A stretch of 64,000 nucleotides of DNA from Knoxdaviesia capensis (taxonomy: Eukaryota; Ascomycota; Sordariomycetes; Microascales; Gondwanamycetaceae): contig LNGK01000002.1 in assembly GCA_001510575.1 (NCBI GenBank), forward strand, positions 2,158,144-2,222,143, read 5' to 3'. The notes below the pieces were generated by a model. It made no database searches. It was given only the letters and a program-made list of their open reading frames with translations, and had not been told where the DNA came from. The translations under genes were made by a program, and so were the position numbers. Positions 12,259 through 22,700 of this stretch are shown piece by piece (the first letter of the stretch is position 1; each line of letters starts with the position of its first letter).

Positions 12259-13009
12259 ATGCCACACAAAAAGCCTCTAGTCGATGAATGGGGTGCCGGT
12301 TTGCGGAAAACTCCAGATCCGGACTCTTCGTCAGTAACCCTGTCCCCAGATTTAGAAAACTCACACACTCTAACAATATATACCCCGATCAAGGCCATAT
12401 ACATCCATCGACTCCATCACGCTCGAGCCCAAGAGCGGAGACCGGCTGCAAGTCCCATCGGTCCTAGTCAGCAAATACCCCGGATTCAAGTACAGCAGCG
12501 AAACCAAACTGGTGAACTTGGGGGTTTCCATGGCTGCTGCTCATACATTGGTCCATTATATCTATACTGGCGAGTATCAGTATCTCGAACGGTCGCGAAT
12601 GACGCCGGAGGAGAAGCATCTGGATGAATTCATCACTGGTCTGGACGTCTATGCCTTATCCCAGAGCTATGGAATGAGCGGGCTAGCCGATCTCGCCCGG
12701 GAAGACATTGTGAGAGTTGGTGTTTCCCTTCCATTTGCAGATGTTGTGGCAGCGGTGCAGCTGCACTATCCAAACTGCTCTTTGAACGATGCATGGCTTA
12801 TAGACCTATTTTATCTGAAGCTGGAGGAGTTGGTGGAGGACGAGGAGATGCTGAAGGCATCCACCACCTTTCCTGTTGCTGGAGGGAAGATGCCAACCCT
12901 GAACCTGCTTATCAAGGGGATGACGGAGTTCATGGCAGTGAACACGCCTCAATCGTCCATTGCATCGGTCTCGAGGCGACCGGCCGGAGCAGATGTCGAC
13001 AGCGAGTGA
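12259..13009 (+). CDS. BTB/POZ-like protein, array paralogue 3 (divergent core)
   Basis: Exons 12259-12329 and 12394-13009 give 228 residues. Exon 1 is 71 nt, the same length as in paralogue 2, and encodes a MPHKKP leader. The 64-nt intron starts GTCAGT and ends in AAG, and splits a codon after its second base, which joins to SPYTS just as SPYAS does in paralogue 5. Exon 2 continues with DRLQVPSVLVSKYPGFKYSS, fitting a BTB strand and helix. The signature is altered to AHTLVHYIYTGEYQYL, losing the Gly and the Cys shared by the other copies. It is followed by GLDVYALSQSYGMSGLADLA and SLPFADVVAAVQ. The unusual AAG acceptor is supported by frame, by family alignment and by the lack of an alternative. 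Function and partner unknown; this is a diverged member. Confidence 0.75.
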
Positions 13010-13422
13010 GGAAGTAGGTTCCTTTGGCTCTAGATGTGGTAGTACCGATGGTTAATACATGGCATTTTTCTCTAGACAGAGTGTCTACACGGCTTCAGTC
13101 ACAGTGAGTGTGTGAGCGGCAGTTACCCGCAGGAACAGCAAACAATCGATGTCTCCGTTTGTGTCGTCAGTGTCAGTCAGTAAGTGGTGTGAGTAGGGCA
13201 AACCCTATCCAGAGGAGCATGTTGCGCATATATGATGGCTGGACTGCACGCTGGTCTCTATCTCTTCATTTCTTCCCTTCCTTTCTCTCTCCCTCTCTCT
13301 CCCTCTCTCTCCGTCTCTCTGGTTTTATACTATCTTCTCCCAAATTTCATCCATCCTGGAGTGTCCGTTCTCTGTTTCACCTGCCCCCGCGAATAACAGC
13401 TTACACACGTGAGTCTCTGAAC
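13010..13422. other. Spacer between BTB-like genes 3 and 4
   Basis: Contains a CCCTCTCT repeat tract at about 13283-13320 and a TTTTATACTA (about 13322-13331), roughly 95 bp before the ATG of paralogue 4, which together look like a fungal core promoter. No gene seen. Confidence 0.45.
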
Positions 13423-14163
13423 ATGGCAGAGCCCAAGAGAGACCGTCCTTCAGTGTCGTGAGTTGAAGCTGTATCACTAAAGTTATCATGGCGCGAATGC
13501 TAATATCGCTCTTTAACAACTAGTCCCCATAGTAGCGCCATTCAGGTCTTGAATTTTAAAGGAAGCTTTCTACGTGTCCCGGAAAGCCTACTCCCCTTGA
13601 CTCTCCGAAAGCTTCCATACTACAGCAAAGCTTACACTGTCGATTCTTCTCCAGAATCAGGTCACGTCTTGGTCCATTATCTACATACAGGAACATACCA
13701 ATGCCTCGAGCCCAAGGGGGAAACTCAGAAGGAAAAGCTCTCTGCGGAATTTCTCACAAGCGTCGAAGTCTACACACTTGCCCGGAAGCATGAACTTCCC
13801 GGGCTCGGCGAGGTGGCCAGGAAGGAAATGGAGACCCTGATTCCGAGCTTGCCTTTGTTGGAAGTGATTGAGACTCTCCAGCGAGTGCTTCCTACCTATA
13901 TCGCGGAGTCTGAGTGGTTGGTCGAGGTCTTGAAGCCGGGACTGACGAGCCTCCTCCGCGAGCACCTGGAGGATCCAAGCTTCAAATCGCCGGCGCGAAG
14001 TGATGGCACAACTTCGGTGGGGAGACTGCTGGTTGACACTATGGTCCAGATCGATAAGGAGCGGCACACGCAGCTCCACGGCCGCGGCAAAGCTTCGCCG
14101 ATGCCCGACGCTACGACAGATCTGACTCTGAAGGACGAGCCGGAGCTGACTGCCCAGGAATAA
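13423..14163 (+). CDS. BTB/POZ-like protein, array paralogue 4
   Basis: Exons 13423-13457 and 13524-14163 give 224 residues. The first exon is only 35 nt (MAEPKRDRPSV), shorter than in the paralogues, yet the intron again falls after the second base of a codon and exon 2 again begins SPHSS. GSFLRVPESLLPLTL fits the first BTB strand and helix. GHVLVHYLHTGTYQCL is the array signature, followed by TSVEVYTLARKHELPGLGEVA and SLPLLEVIETLQ. The C-terminal third is Asp/Glu-rich with no known motif. Relative to paralogue 2 there is extra sequence (LRKLPYYSKAYTVDSS) between the first helix and the signature. Function unknown; family assignment rests on fold-level pattern and array membership. Confidence 0.78.
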
Positions 14164-15004
14164 GAGAATTGGGGGGACCATACCGACGACGAGAACAATC
14201 GGGGGAACCACTCTGAAGGGCGATATCATGGGCACCAGTAAATGACGTGTGGGGCATGGACAGATGATAATAATACGGGGGAACGCGCAGTCCAACAAAC
14301 AGATTCTTAGCTAAACTTGAGTGGCTGGTCAATTTAATACAAGACATCGCCAGAATCCTCCTTCCTGTCCCCCCATTTCTAAGGCACCAGTAGAGACTGG
14401 ACATTTCAAAGGAATGGGTACATGCACACCCCTCATGCACATCCCCTCATTGTGATAAGACATGCAGCTCCCTCCCCGACCTGCCATTGGCGAGAACCAG
14501 CCTCATTGCCGGCCCCCGGATAGCAAAGGACACTGGAAATACATGTTGTGACGGCCGTTTGCTTCCCTTCCTGCAGCCACCCCGCCATGATGTTTCTGGT
14601 ACGGCCAATGAAAAGGCCCGGCCCGCCGTTGCTCGCAGGCATACTATCACCGCTTTCGGGAGACGAAAGGCACACCAGCTGGCTGTAGCATTGGTGTTGG
14701 GCAACAAGACGCAAGAGTTAAGCGAAGCCACGCTCAAATGCATGTCTTTTCCGCCCAACGCCAGATTTCTAAAGTCGGTGGGATGGTAGCTTTCTTCTAT
14801 CCCCTTACCATCCATGCTTGCCCTGCACGACCATAAAGTCTAAGCTGGAGCTGCCTGTCTCTCTCTTTTCTCCCTCTGTCTTCACTTCTTCCTCTTTTTT
14901 TCTTCTTTTTTTTCCCCCGTTATCTTTTCATCTTCATTTCATCCTCTCACAGTTGATTTTACCACGCCCATAATACCTGCTCAACTTGCACACCGACCAC
15001 CAGT
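14164..15004. other. Spacer between BTB-like genes 4 and 5
   Basis: About 840 bp. Short frames on both strands have no recognisable content. The last 150 bp is a CT-rich tract with TTTTTTTTCTTC runs that suits the leader of gene 5. Confidence 0.5.
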
Positions 15005-16369
15005 ATGAAGAACAAGATGAAAAAGGGTCAGGCCGCTTTGCCTCCCACGGAAGTTCTACCGGACCCTGAAGACACCCGGCCCCGAATCAGGTAAGCAAAG
15101 CAAAAAGAAGTGCCAGATTAGGTTCATCAGATATCCAGTACCGCTTTTGTTACTAATATCCAGCCTTTCATCAGCCCATATGCCTCTAAGAGCCGGAGAC
15201 TGCACTTCAAAGACGGATCACATCTTTATGTTCCATCTCACATCCTCGATGCATATCCCAGGTTAATGGCTAGCTCAGATATCAATTCTGACACAGATTA
15301 TTACTTCAGTCGGGGGTCTCGCGATGGCCGGGTCGAAGCCTCCCTGGATTGTGGCCATGTTCTTGTCCACTTCCTGTTTACTGGCGCGTATCAGTGTCTG
15401 AAGCCATGCAAGTCTTCAACGACAGAAAATCTTGAGAAAGAGTTGCTCATCAGCGTTGAGACCTTCATGTTGGCGCAAGATTATGGCATTACTGAACTGG
15501 AATGCCTTGCCAAAGACGAAGTTGAGCGGCTGGGGAGTTCCCTGCCTTTCATCAACACTTTTGAAACAATCATTTCCCAGTGCCCCGATTTGTCCAAGCA
15601 CGAATTCATCAGCAACTTTCTGAAATCGAGACTTCGAAGCTTTCTCAACACCCCACAGGAAGGCGAGCAGGCCAACGCCCCGTCGCCAGAACCCGAGGCC
15701 AAGACATTGGCGTCCAGCTTCCTGGTCACGAGCTTCCTAGAGATCCTAAAGGAGAACGCCATCGTTCGCCAGCAATCAGAAGAAGCAAGTTCAGTCGACC
15801 CGGAATCGGGGCCGGAACGAGAGCCGGCACCAGAGGAAATCCGGAGTTATAAGGTCCTGGAGGCTGTCCTGGACAGCTCGGAATCGGAACTAGAGGCGGC
15901 CTGGCAGCCTGCAAAAAAGGAGAAGAAAACGCCCCTATCTATATGGGATGGCGTGACTAGAGAGGAGATAGATAACACGGTGAGCCCATTCTGCGAGGCC
16001 AAGCCTGCACCCGTCGAAGATGACTTGTGGAATGCTGGTTTGGTGAAGAAGAAGGCGACGAAAGGGTTCACATGGGATGGCCTGGTCATACCTGAGGCAG
16101 ACAATGCGGTCAACTCGGTCTCTAAGACTGAGCCGACACCGTACGATGATTCATGGGCTTCAACTCGTCCTACTCCGTCGGTGATTTTGTCGGTGACTCA
16201 GAAGAAAAAAAAGAAGAAGGCTGCTAAACGGGACATTGATCCCGAAACCTCCGGAACCCCGTCGCCCGAGACCGCGGCCGTCAAGGTCCTAGATGACTAC
16301 TCAGACCAGCACAGTTGTCCATCGTGCCGCGGAAGATCCGATTGGGCGGAGACCTCCAGCACCAACTAG
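15005..16369 (+). CDS. BTB/POZ-like protein, array paralogue 5 with a duplicated C-terminal module
   Basis: Exons 15005-15090 and 15175-16369 give 426 residues, almost twice the length of the other copies. The leader exon (MKNKMKKGQAAL) is Lys-rich and the intron has the shared position and phase, joining to SPYASKSRR. GSHLYVPSHIL and GHVLVHFLFTGAYQCL (about 89-104) give the BTB-like part, followed by ISVETFMLAQDYGITELECLA and SLPFINTFETI. The added tail has two similar units of about 40 residues (276-318 and 320-360). Each has Lys-rich sequence, then WDG, then an acidic DN(T/A)V and a Lys/Thr-Pro-Ala/Thr-Pro then Asp-Asp-x-Trp ending. A Lys-rich stretch (QKKKKKKAAKRD, about 371-382), probably a nuclear localisation signal, and a CPSC near the C terminus follow. 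Function unknown; the tail may be a binding platform. Confidence 0.78.
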
Positions 16370-17265
16370 AGCATGCTTGACGAAGAGCGGCCACTGTCTC
16401 CATAGCCCAGCACGTGTCTGGTAGCTAGAAGTCCTGGAAGAGGACTCAGCCAGTGTGCACGAGGACCATTTTGCCGCGGTTTGCAAGGGACGACGAGTGC
16501 GAGCGACATTTGTTTAGGGTGCTGAAATACTTGCGTGTCAGTTTGTTAGTCAGTTCAGTCTAGTATTCGATAGTAATGACAATCTGCCTTTTTCTTTCCT
16601 GTTCATTTCAGTATCTGGCCATGAATGGAAGAGCTGTGTGTCCCTTCCCGTCGAGTCGGTCCGGAGAAGAAGGCCTGAGATGAGATAACGGCCAGTATTA
16701 GGGTCTAGGGTTAACAGCGAAACCGCTCCTGCCAGCTGTTGCCAGCTGCACACTCCGAAACCGCCGTGTCTCAGACCCCCCATTCCACACGCACCGGGAA
16801 ATCAAAGTACCTCCATATACAAGCACTGCCCAGAAAATACATGCTCGCTCTCCCCTCCTCCTCAGATCCAAACCAACTCACCTCCGGAAATCCTGATTGT
16901 GTGCTTGTGATTTCGGCCGCTGTGGAATTCCAATTCTCTGTATAAGGCCTAGGGATTTCTTTTTCCTTCTTGAGAACTGCCTTCTTCGTCCTACGTCAAT
17001 GGTTCAAAGCTTAATTCGGCTGCCTTAGTTCACTTCGCCCTCACCGATTCCCTTACATACTCAATCTTCCTCCCGCTCTTCCTCTTCTCCTTCATCTGTC
17101 CGATCTTGTTCGAGGGCCCGATTAATTCCAGATCTACCACTATCGTCTTATCGCTTTCCTTGTTTCCTCGTTTACCGCCTCTTGATCTCGTGTGGTTGCT
17201 GTCGGTGTTCTCCGCCGCCCCGAAGTTTCTCTCCTCTTCAGCCTCCTCGCCTATCTTCCATCACC
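16370..17265. other. YKT6 upstream region
   Basis: Has TTAGGG and CTAGGGTTA motifs at 16698-16713, about 560 bp before the ATG, and a long CTTCC/TTCTC leader from about 17030 to the ATG. No separate gene seen. Confidence 0.5.
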
Positions 17266-18592
17266 ATGAAGTTGCATTATATCGGAGTATGCTCGTTCCC
17301 TCTCCCGCTTCTCCCTCGAGTTTCTCTTCAGTTTGGGGTGGTTTCTTCGGGTCTGAGATTGTGGCATAAAACCTGTCTCTCTTTATTTTCTGCCCTCCCT
17401 TGCCCGAAACGACTCCCCGCCATGAACCGCTCTTCTCGCTCTCCCCGCCTTTTAGACCTCAAAATCAACCACCACCACCCCCTTTGCCTGATACTAACGC
17501 CGTCTTCGCAATCCTCCTAGATCCTGCGCAACTCCAGCGCTCCGGCTGTTGAACTATGTGCCGAGAAGGAGCTCAACGCATACTCGCGCTTCACGCGAGC
17601 AAGGTACGTTTCCCCGAAGGGCGGTCCCGGCTTTGGCGGAGATGAAAACAGAACCGGGCTCGCGATATGACGCAACTCTTTTTTGTGATTCTTGCTAACG
17701 TCTCGCGATTCTGTTTGTCTGGTGTTTAGCTGTGAGTCCTCTTATCCCCGACGAATCGACGTTCCGCGGTTTCCCCCCTGATCGGAACTACTCGACACAT
17801 GTGACACCGCCACCTACGACGACGACGACCCAACTAACATCCCTACTCTCACTCTCCCAGATTCCGAGTTCATGACTTTATTCGCTAAGAAGGTCGCCGA
17901 GGGAACCCGTCCCGGCCAACGCCAGGATGTCGAGGAGCAAGACAACAGTATGTTCCGGCGATACCCCCCTCCGACGATCCCCCCGCACGTGCGATAGTGA
18001 GCCAAAGTTTTGACGCACCCTTTCTTCTGTACAGCTTTCCACGTCTACTCCCGCAGCGAGGGCGTTGCCGCCGTCATCATCTCCGACCAAGAGTACCCGG
18101 CGCTGGTGGCTCATCAGCTGCTGAGCAAGTACGTTCTCGCTCCCCCCCCATCCTCTGCCCGGGCCCCACGGAAATAGTCTCCGGGCTTGCAACGCCGCCT
18201 CACGAACTTTAGATATCCAGGCAACGGCCACAGCACGCAGCCCCGTCTCTAACCCCTTTTTTTTTTCTTTTTTCTGCTACAGAGTCATCGACGAGTTCCT
18301 CGCCGCCCACCCGCGCAGCTCGTGGGCCTCGGGCACGCCGGCGCCGCTGATCATGCCGGAGCTGAAGGAGTACCTGGCCAAGTACCAGGACCCGCAACAG
18401 GCCGACTCGATCATGAAGATCCAGAAGGAGCTCGACGAGACCAAGATCGTGCTGCACAAGACCATCGAGTCCGTGCTGCAGCGCGGCGAGAAGATCGACG
18501 ACCTCGTCGCCAAGAGCGACGGCCTCAGCGCCCAGAGCAAGATGTTCTACCAGCAGGCCAAGAAGCAGAACTCGTGCTGCGTCGTCATGTAA
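17266..18592 (+). CDS. YKT6: R-SNARE Ykt6
   Basis: The best model has six exons: 17266-17286, 17521-17603, 17730-17731, 17861-17947, 18035-18128 and 18283-18592. It encodes 198 residues, against 200 in yeast. The N terminus MKLHYIGILRNSS and RFTRASYSEFMTLF belong to the longin domain. The last 65 residues form the SNARE helix with the central Arg. The protein ends SCCVVM: a CaaX box (CVVM) for prenylation with an adjacent Cys for palmitoylation. Ykt6 is known to drive fusion at the Golgi, vacuole, endosome and autophagosome. The third exon is only two bases (CT), flanked by TTTAG and GTGAGT. Without it the frame is lost; with it the conserved Ser-Tyr before the EFMTLF block is restored. Intron 3 carries CTAAC at 17834. 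Transcript evidence is needed for this exon; the rest of the gene is secure. Confidence 0.93.
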
Positions 18593-19770
18593 CCGGGCGC
18601 TTCGAATCGATGAGATGAGATGCCCCCCACACTCGATATTTTCCTTTCTCGTTTGATCCTCGCCGATGGGGTCAACGGGGGCCGGTCATACCACCCATAC
18701 GCCCCTCGCAGCAGCAGCGCAGCCGCAGCATCGCCAGAACCGCCCTATCGCTCTCGACCACGCCTTATCTCCATAGATCTCACTCTATCTTGAAGCTGCG
18801 CACGCTCCTGCGGCCCATCTGCCATGGACATGAATGGGGTTTCTCGTCCTCCTGCCACCACCGATCTCCCTCTCCTCACCGCCTGTCCGGCATCCACCTC
18901 GGCATCCACCCCTCCCGCAAAAAGGCCCGCTTTCCACAGCCTCCCATCGCCTCCTACCGGTTCCACCACAGGGTCGGTCCTTCCTGCTTCCTTCCTCTCC
19001 CGGCCTTGTTGTCTCCAACCATATACTTCCTCAATCGTGATTCCACAAGCTTTCACGATCATATTCTCCTCCTGTGATTCTTTTTTCTTCTCGTTTGCAC
19101 TTGGTTGTTTGTGTTCCGCTTTCTTGCCTTGCTTCCTCTACCCCTGATATCTCGTTCTTCAAAGATCTTCCTCTTTCCTGTTTTGCACTTGTTTTGTCTG
19201 CTTCTTTTTTTTTTCTTCAAAGTCATCTATAGTAATGCTGGAATGCACTTGAATATATATCTACTATTGCAGTCCTCTTGATAGTTTGCATTTGTATGTT
19301 GGTGGAAACTGATGCCCTCTGCTCTATGTGGAACTATGGTACATATATGCTGGTCCACCTTCTCATCTATCCGTGGCATATTCAAAGCCATGCACCTCTA
19401 CTCATTACGGTATGTGTGGCGGGAACAGACATATAGCAGCCGGGCTGGCGTAACACACAAAACAGGACAGAATCACGCACTTGGAAGCAAAAAATAAAAA
19501 AAGATGGTGGTATCGTGAAATGTAGACTAGCAAAAAGCACTATGTATGGTAGACAAATCTGGAAGATATGCTGGACAAAAGAAAAGGAAAATAAAAATAA
19601 AAGAAACATACCGGATATTTAGACAGGACATGTAGCTGCCGTCAAGGCAAACAAGATATTGAAAAGACAGAGGAAATTCGTAAAGATAGTGAGTTAAAAG
19701 AAGTAATCATGGAGTGAAAAGCACAAACACAGACAGGAAAAGAGACACAAATCGACACAGAACTATATCT
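18593..19770. other. Convergent 3' spacer between YKT6 and the 1262-residue gene
   Basis: About 1.2 kb, T-rich on the left and A-rich on the right, as expected for opposed 3' untranslated regions. No gene, tRNA or repeat element recognised. Confidence 0.55.
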
Positions 19771-22700
19771 TTACGCCCGCTCAACCAGAATCCGCTCACT
19801 GCGGCGGTACTGGCTATTAGCCACACCTGGTTGATCGCTGCCAGCCTCAGCACTGACAACTGTTGGCACCGCCTTGCGCGTCTGCGCCAGTCTCTCGTTG
19901 CCACTGACAGGGACCCGGCGAGCCGCCGCGCCATTGGAACCCGGAGGCATCACCGGAAGAGGGATGTTCGGGGCCTCCGAGACCGCGTTGGCCGGGGCGG
20001 GGCGCGAACGCATCCCCTTTCCGGCCCCGCTGGTCACCAGGAGCTGGCGCTGCTGGCGTGAGATGCTGATCTGGCGGGCAATAGACACTTCAACCGCGTT
20101 TTTCAGCGCGACATCAGGCTCGTCAATCGAGGGCCGCGTGATGTGGGACCGGGGCTGAGCGGCAGTCTGGGCTGCCGTCGATGATGAAGAAGCAGTCGAA
20201 GGCGGGGTGATGATCTGCCATGTCGGCTCAGCCAGTTGTGGCTTCAGCTTGTCGCGAATGACACTCTGCGCCGAACCCTGCATATCGTCATCGGAGTCAG
20301 TCGGGGACTCGAGAACCAAGGCCGACTGGTTAGGCCCAAAATTGTTCTGAGCCGGCTGAGTCTGGGCAATCGGGCGAACAAGAGGCTTTGAAGTATTCGC
20401 ACTGGGTGCAGATCCCGAAGCAGATGACTGGGGCACCGGGATACGCGACCGAGAAGCCTGAAGAGCCTGAGAACTCTCAATCTTCTGAGACTGGCGGATA
20501 GGCGGCGACTTTTGCGCCACGGGAATAGGCGCCGGCTGGCGCACCTGCTGAGGATTCAACGCCAGTCTGGAGAGAGGTGAAACTTCTGGTGGCGGGGAAG
20601 CGCTCTTGGCACTTGGAGCCCGTGACATCTGCAGTTGGTAAGCTGAGCCATCAGTTTGGGGCTGATAGGTCTGGGGTTGCAAAATATCCGCCGTGTTGGT
20701 GGCTTCCTGCCGTGGCTTCTGCTGGGGTTGTTGGGGTTGTTGCCACTGTGGTGCTGTCGGTGCCTGCATCTGTCGCTTTTCCTGCTGGGGGGCTTCGGGG
20801 GCAGAAAACTGCATCTGACCCTGAGGAGCAGGCTGCAGAGGAGCAATCTCGATTCCAATGGAGATAGTGTGGGCAGAAGATGTCGATCCAGCTCGGCGGG
20901 AATTTCTTGGTGATCCCAACGGAGGCGGCATGGGAAGAGACTCGATATAAGCCGTATCGACGACCTGAACCTCCTCCTCCTCCTCTCGGGGAGCAGAATT
21001 CATGTACCGAAGTCTGGGCATACCCTCAGGTATGGGTCTGTCACCTCGGCTTGCTGGCACCTGACTACTCATCTCTGGAGCAGAATACATGCTTGCTGCA
21101 GTTGTGGTGTTCGATCTCGATCGTGCAGACAGCATCTGCGGTGGGGGAGGTGCTGCAGGGGGATTCTGAGAAACTGATGGTGGCGCTGGGGCAGCGGACT
21201 GGAGAGTAGGGGGTGTGTTGGGGAAGAGGGAGAAAGATGGAGATTTGGAGAGCATGGGAGAAGTAGCGCGACGAATCAGCGGAGGCACGGGCCGACCCTG
21301 AGCCTCTTCCTCGCGGATAATGGCATCATTAATGGCCTTCAGCTTCTCAATAGTAGCCTGGCGGCGTGCCAGAAGACTCGCCTGTTGCTGCTTCAACTGT
21401 TGCTGGGGAGAAATATTGCTGACAGGAGCCTCGCCACCAAGGTTGGTGTTCAGGCTTTCACCGGGACGCAAAATGCTGTTGAACATGACACTATATCGGT
21501 CCAACTTGACACTAGGAATCTCAACATCCAGGAAGGCGGCCGGGACCGGGGGCATCACAGGCACAGACGGAATGATGATGGGGGCAGAGATATCTGACTT
21601 CTTGATGGAACCGCCGCGGATTGACCGCATCGACGGCTTGCGCGACATCATGCGTGTGGGTGTCTTCGGTGGCTCTCCCGGAGATTGAACTGGGGTTTCA
21701 AGCGAAGCAGGTTCGGTGTTTGTGCGCAGCAGCGGGAATCGAGACTTTGTCCGTCGGTCGGTGCCACTACGTTCGAGGATAGGAGTCTCCGGTCCTGGAC
21801 GTGGGAACACGGACATGGGCGATGCAACAGAGACAGAAGCGGCCTGGGTGGCCGAGTCGTTGAAGATAAATGGCTGTTCAAATGACTGCGTGGTTGACCG
21901 AGGCGGATCCCACATCACAGGCTGGATGAAGTCGGGGCTGTCCACATTGCGGTCCTGCTTCTTGGAAGATTCACCTTGGCGCTTGCTTCCAAAGCGACTG
22001 AACAGTTTCCAGCGGCCGCTCTTTGCAGGCTTTGACGAAGACTCGGGCTCTTCCATCTGCGGCGGCTGGGGCTGCCATGCTGGCTGCAGTTGCCGAGGCT
22101 GTTGTTGTTGAAAGCCTTGTTCTTGTGGGAAAGCTGTCGGCCAGCTGGGAGCGGTGTCACGAGGATACGAGTCGGTTGTTGATGGAGCCATTTGCCCATA
22201 AAATGAAGAGGGCTCTGTTGTGTAGACTGGACTGCCGATGGCCATTCCAATGGCCACGCCAGGAGGACCGGCGTCGTCCATGCTGCTAGGACCACCCATA
22301 ATCGAGTCAGGAGTCTGGGTGCGAACAACCTGTCGGAGAGACTGGGACGATGGTGATCTCGCATGAGGACTTGTTCGTGGTGAAGGGGGGTTACCGCGAA
22401 TGGGGATGTGGTAAGACTTGAAGTTGCTGCGGGTGCGGGTGTTGATGTAAAGATCGTCTCGTGACATGCGTTTAGAGGAGAAATATTGACTCGTTGGCGC
22501 AGGATTGAATTGGCTCTGGTTGAGAGCCATTCTCCATTCAGACTGAGAATCAACGGCGCCGGCACCGGCACTAGTGCTAGGGCGTGCAGCCATGGCAACT
22601 GGAGACGGCAACGCGGCCAATGCAGCGAGGGCGGCGGTAGCAGCTGTGACAGCCACAGGGGCAGGAATGGGTCGCTGGGGGCGAGAAGCGACAGAGGGAG

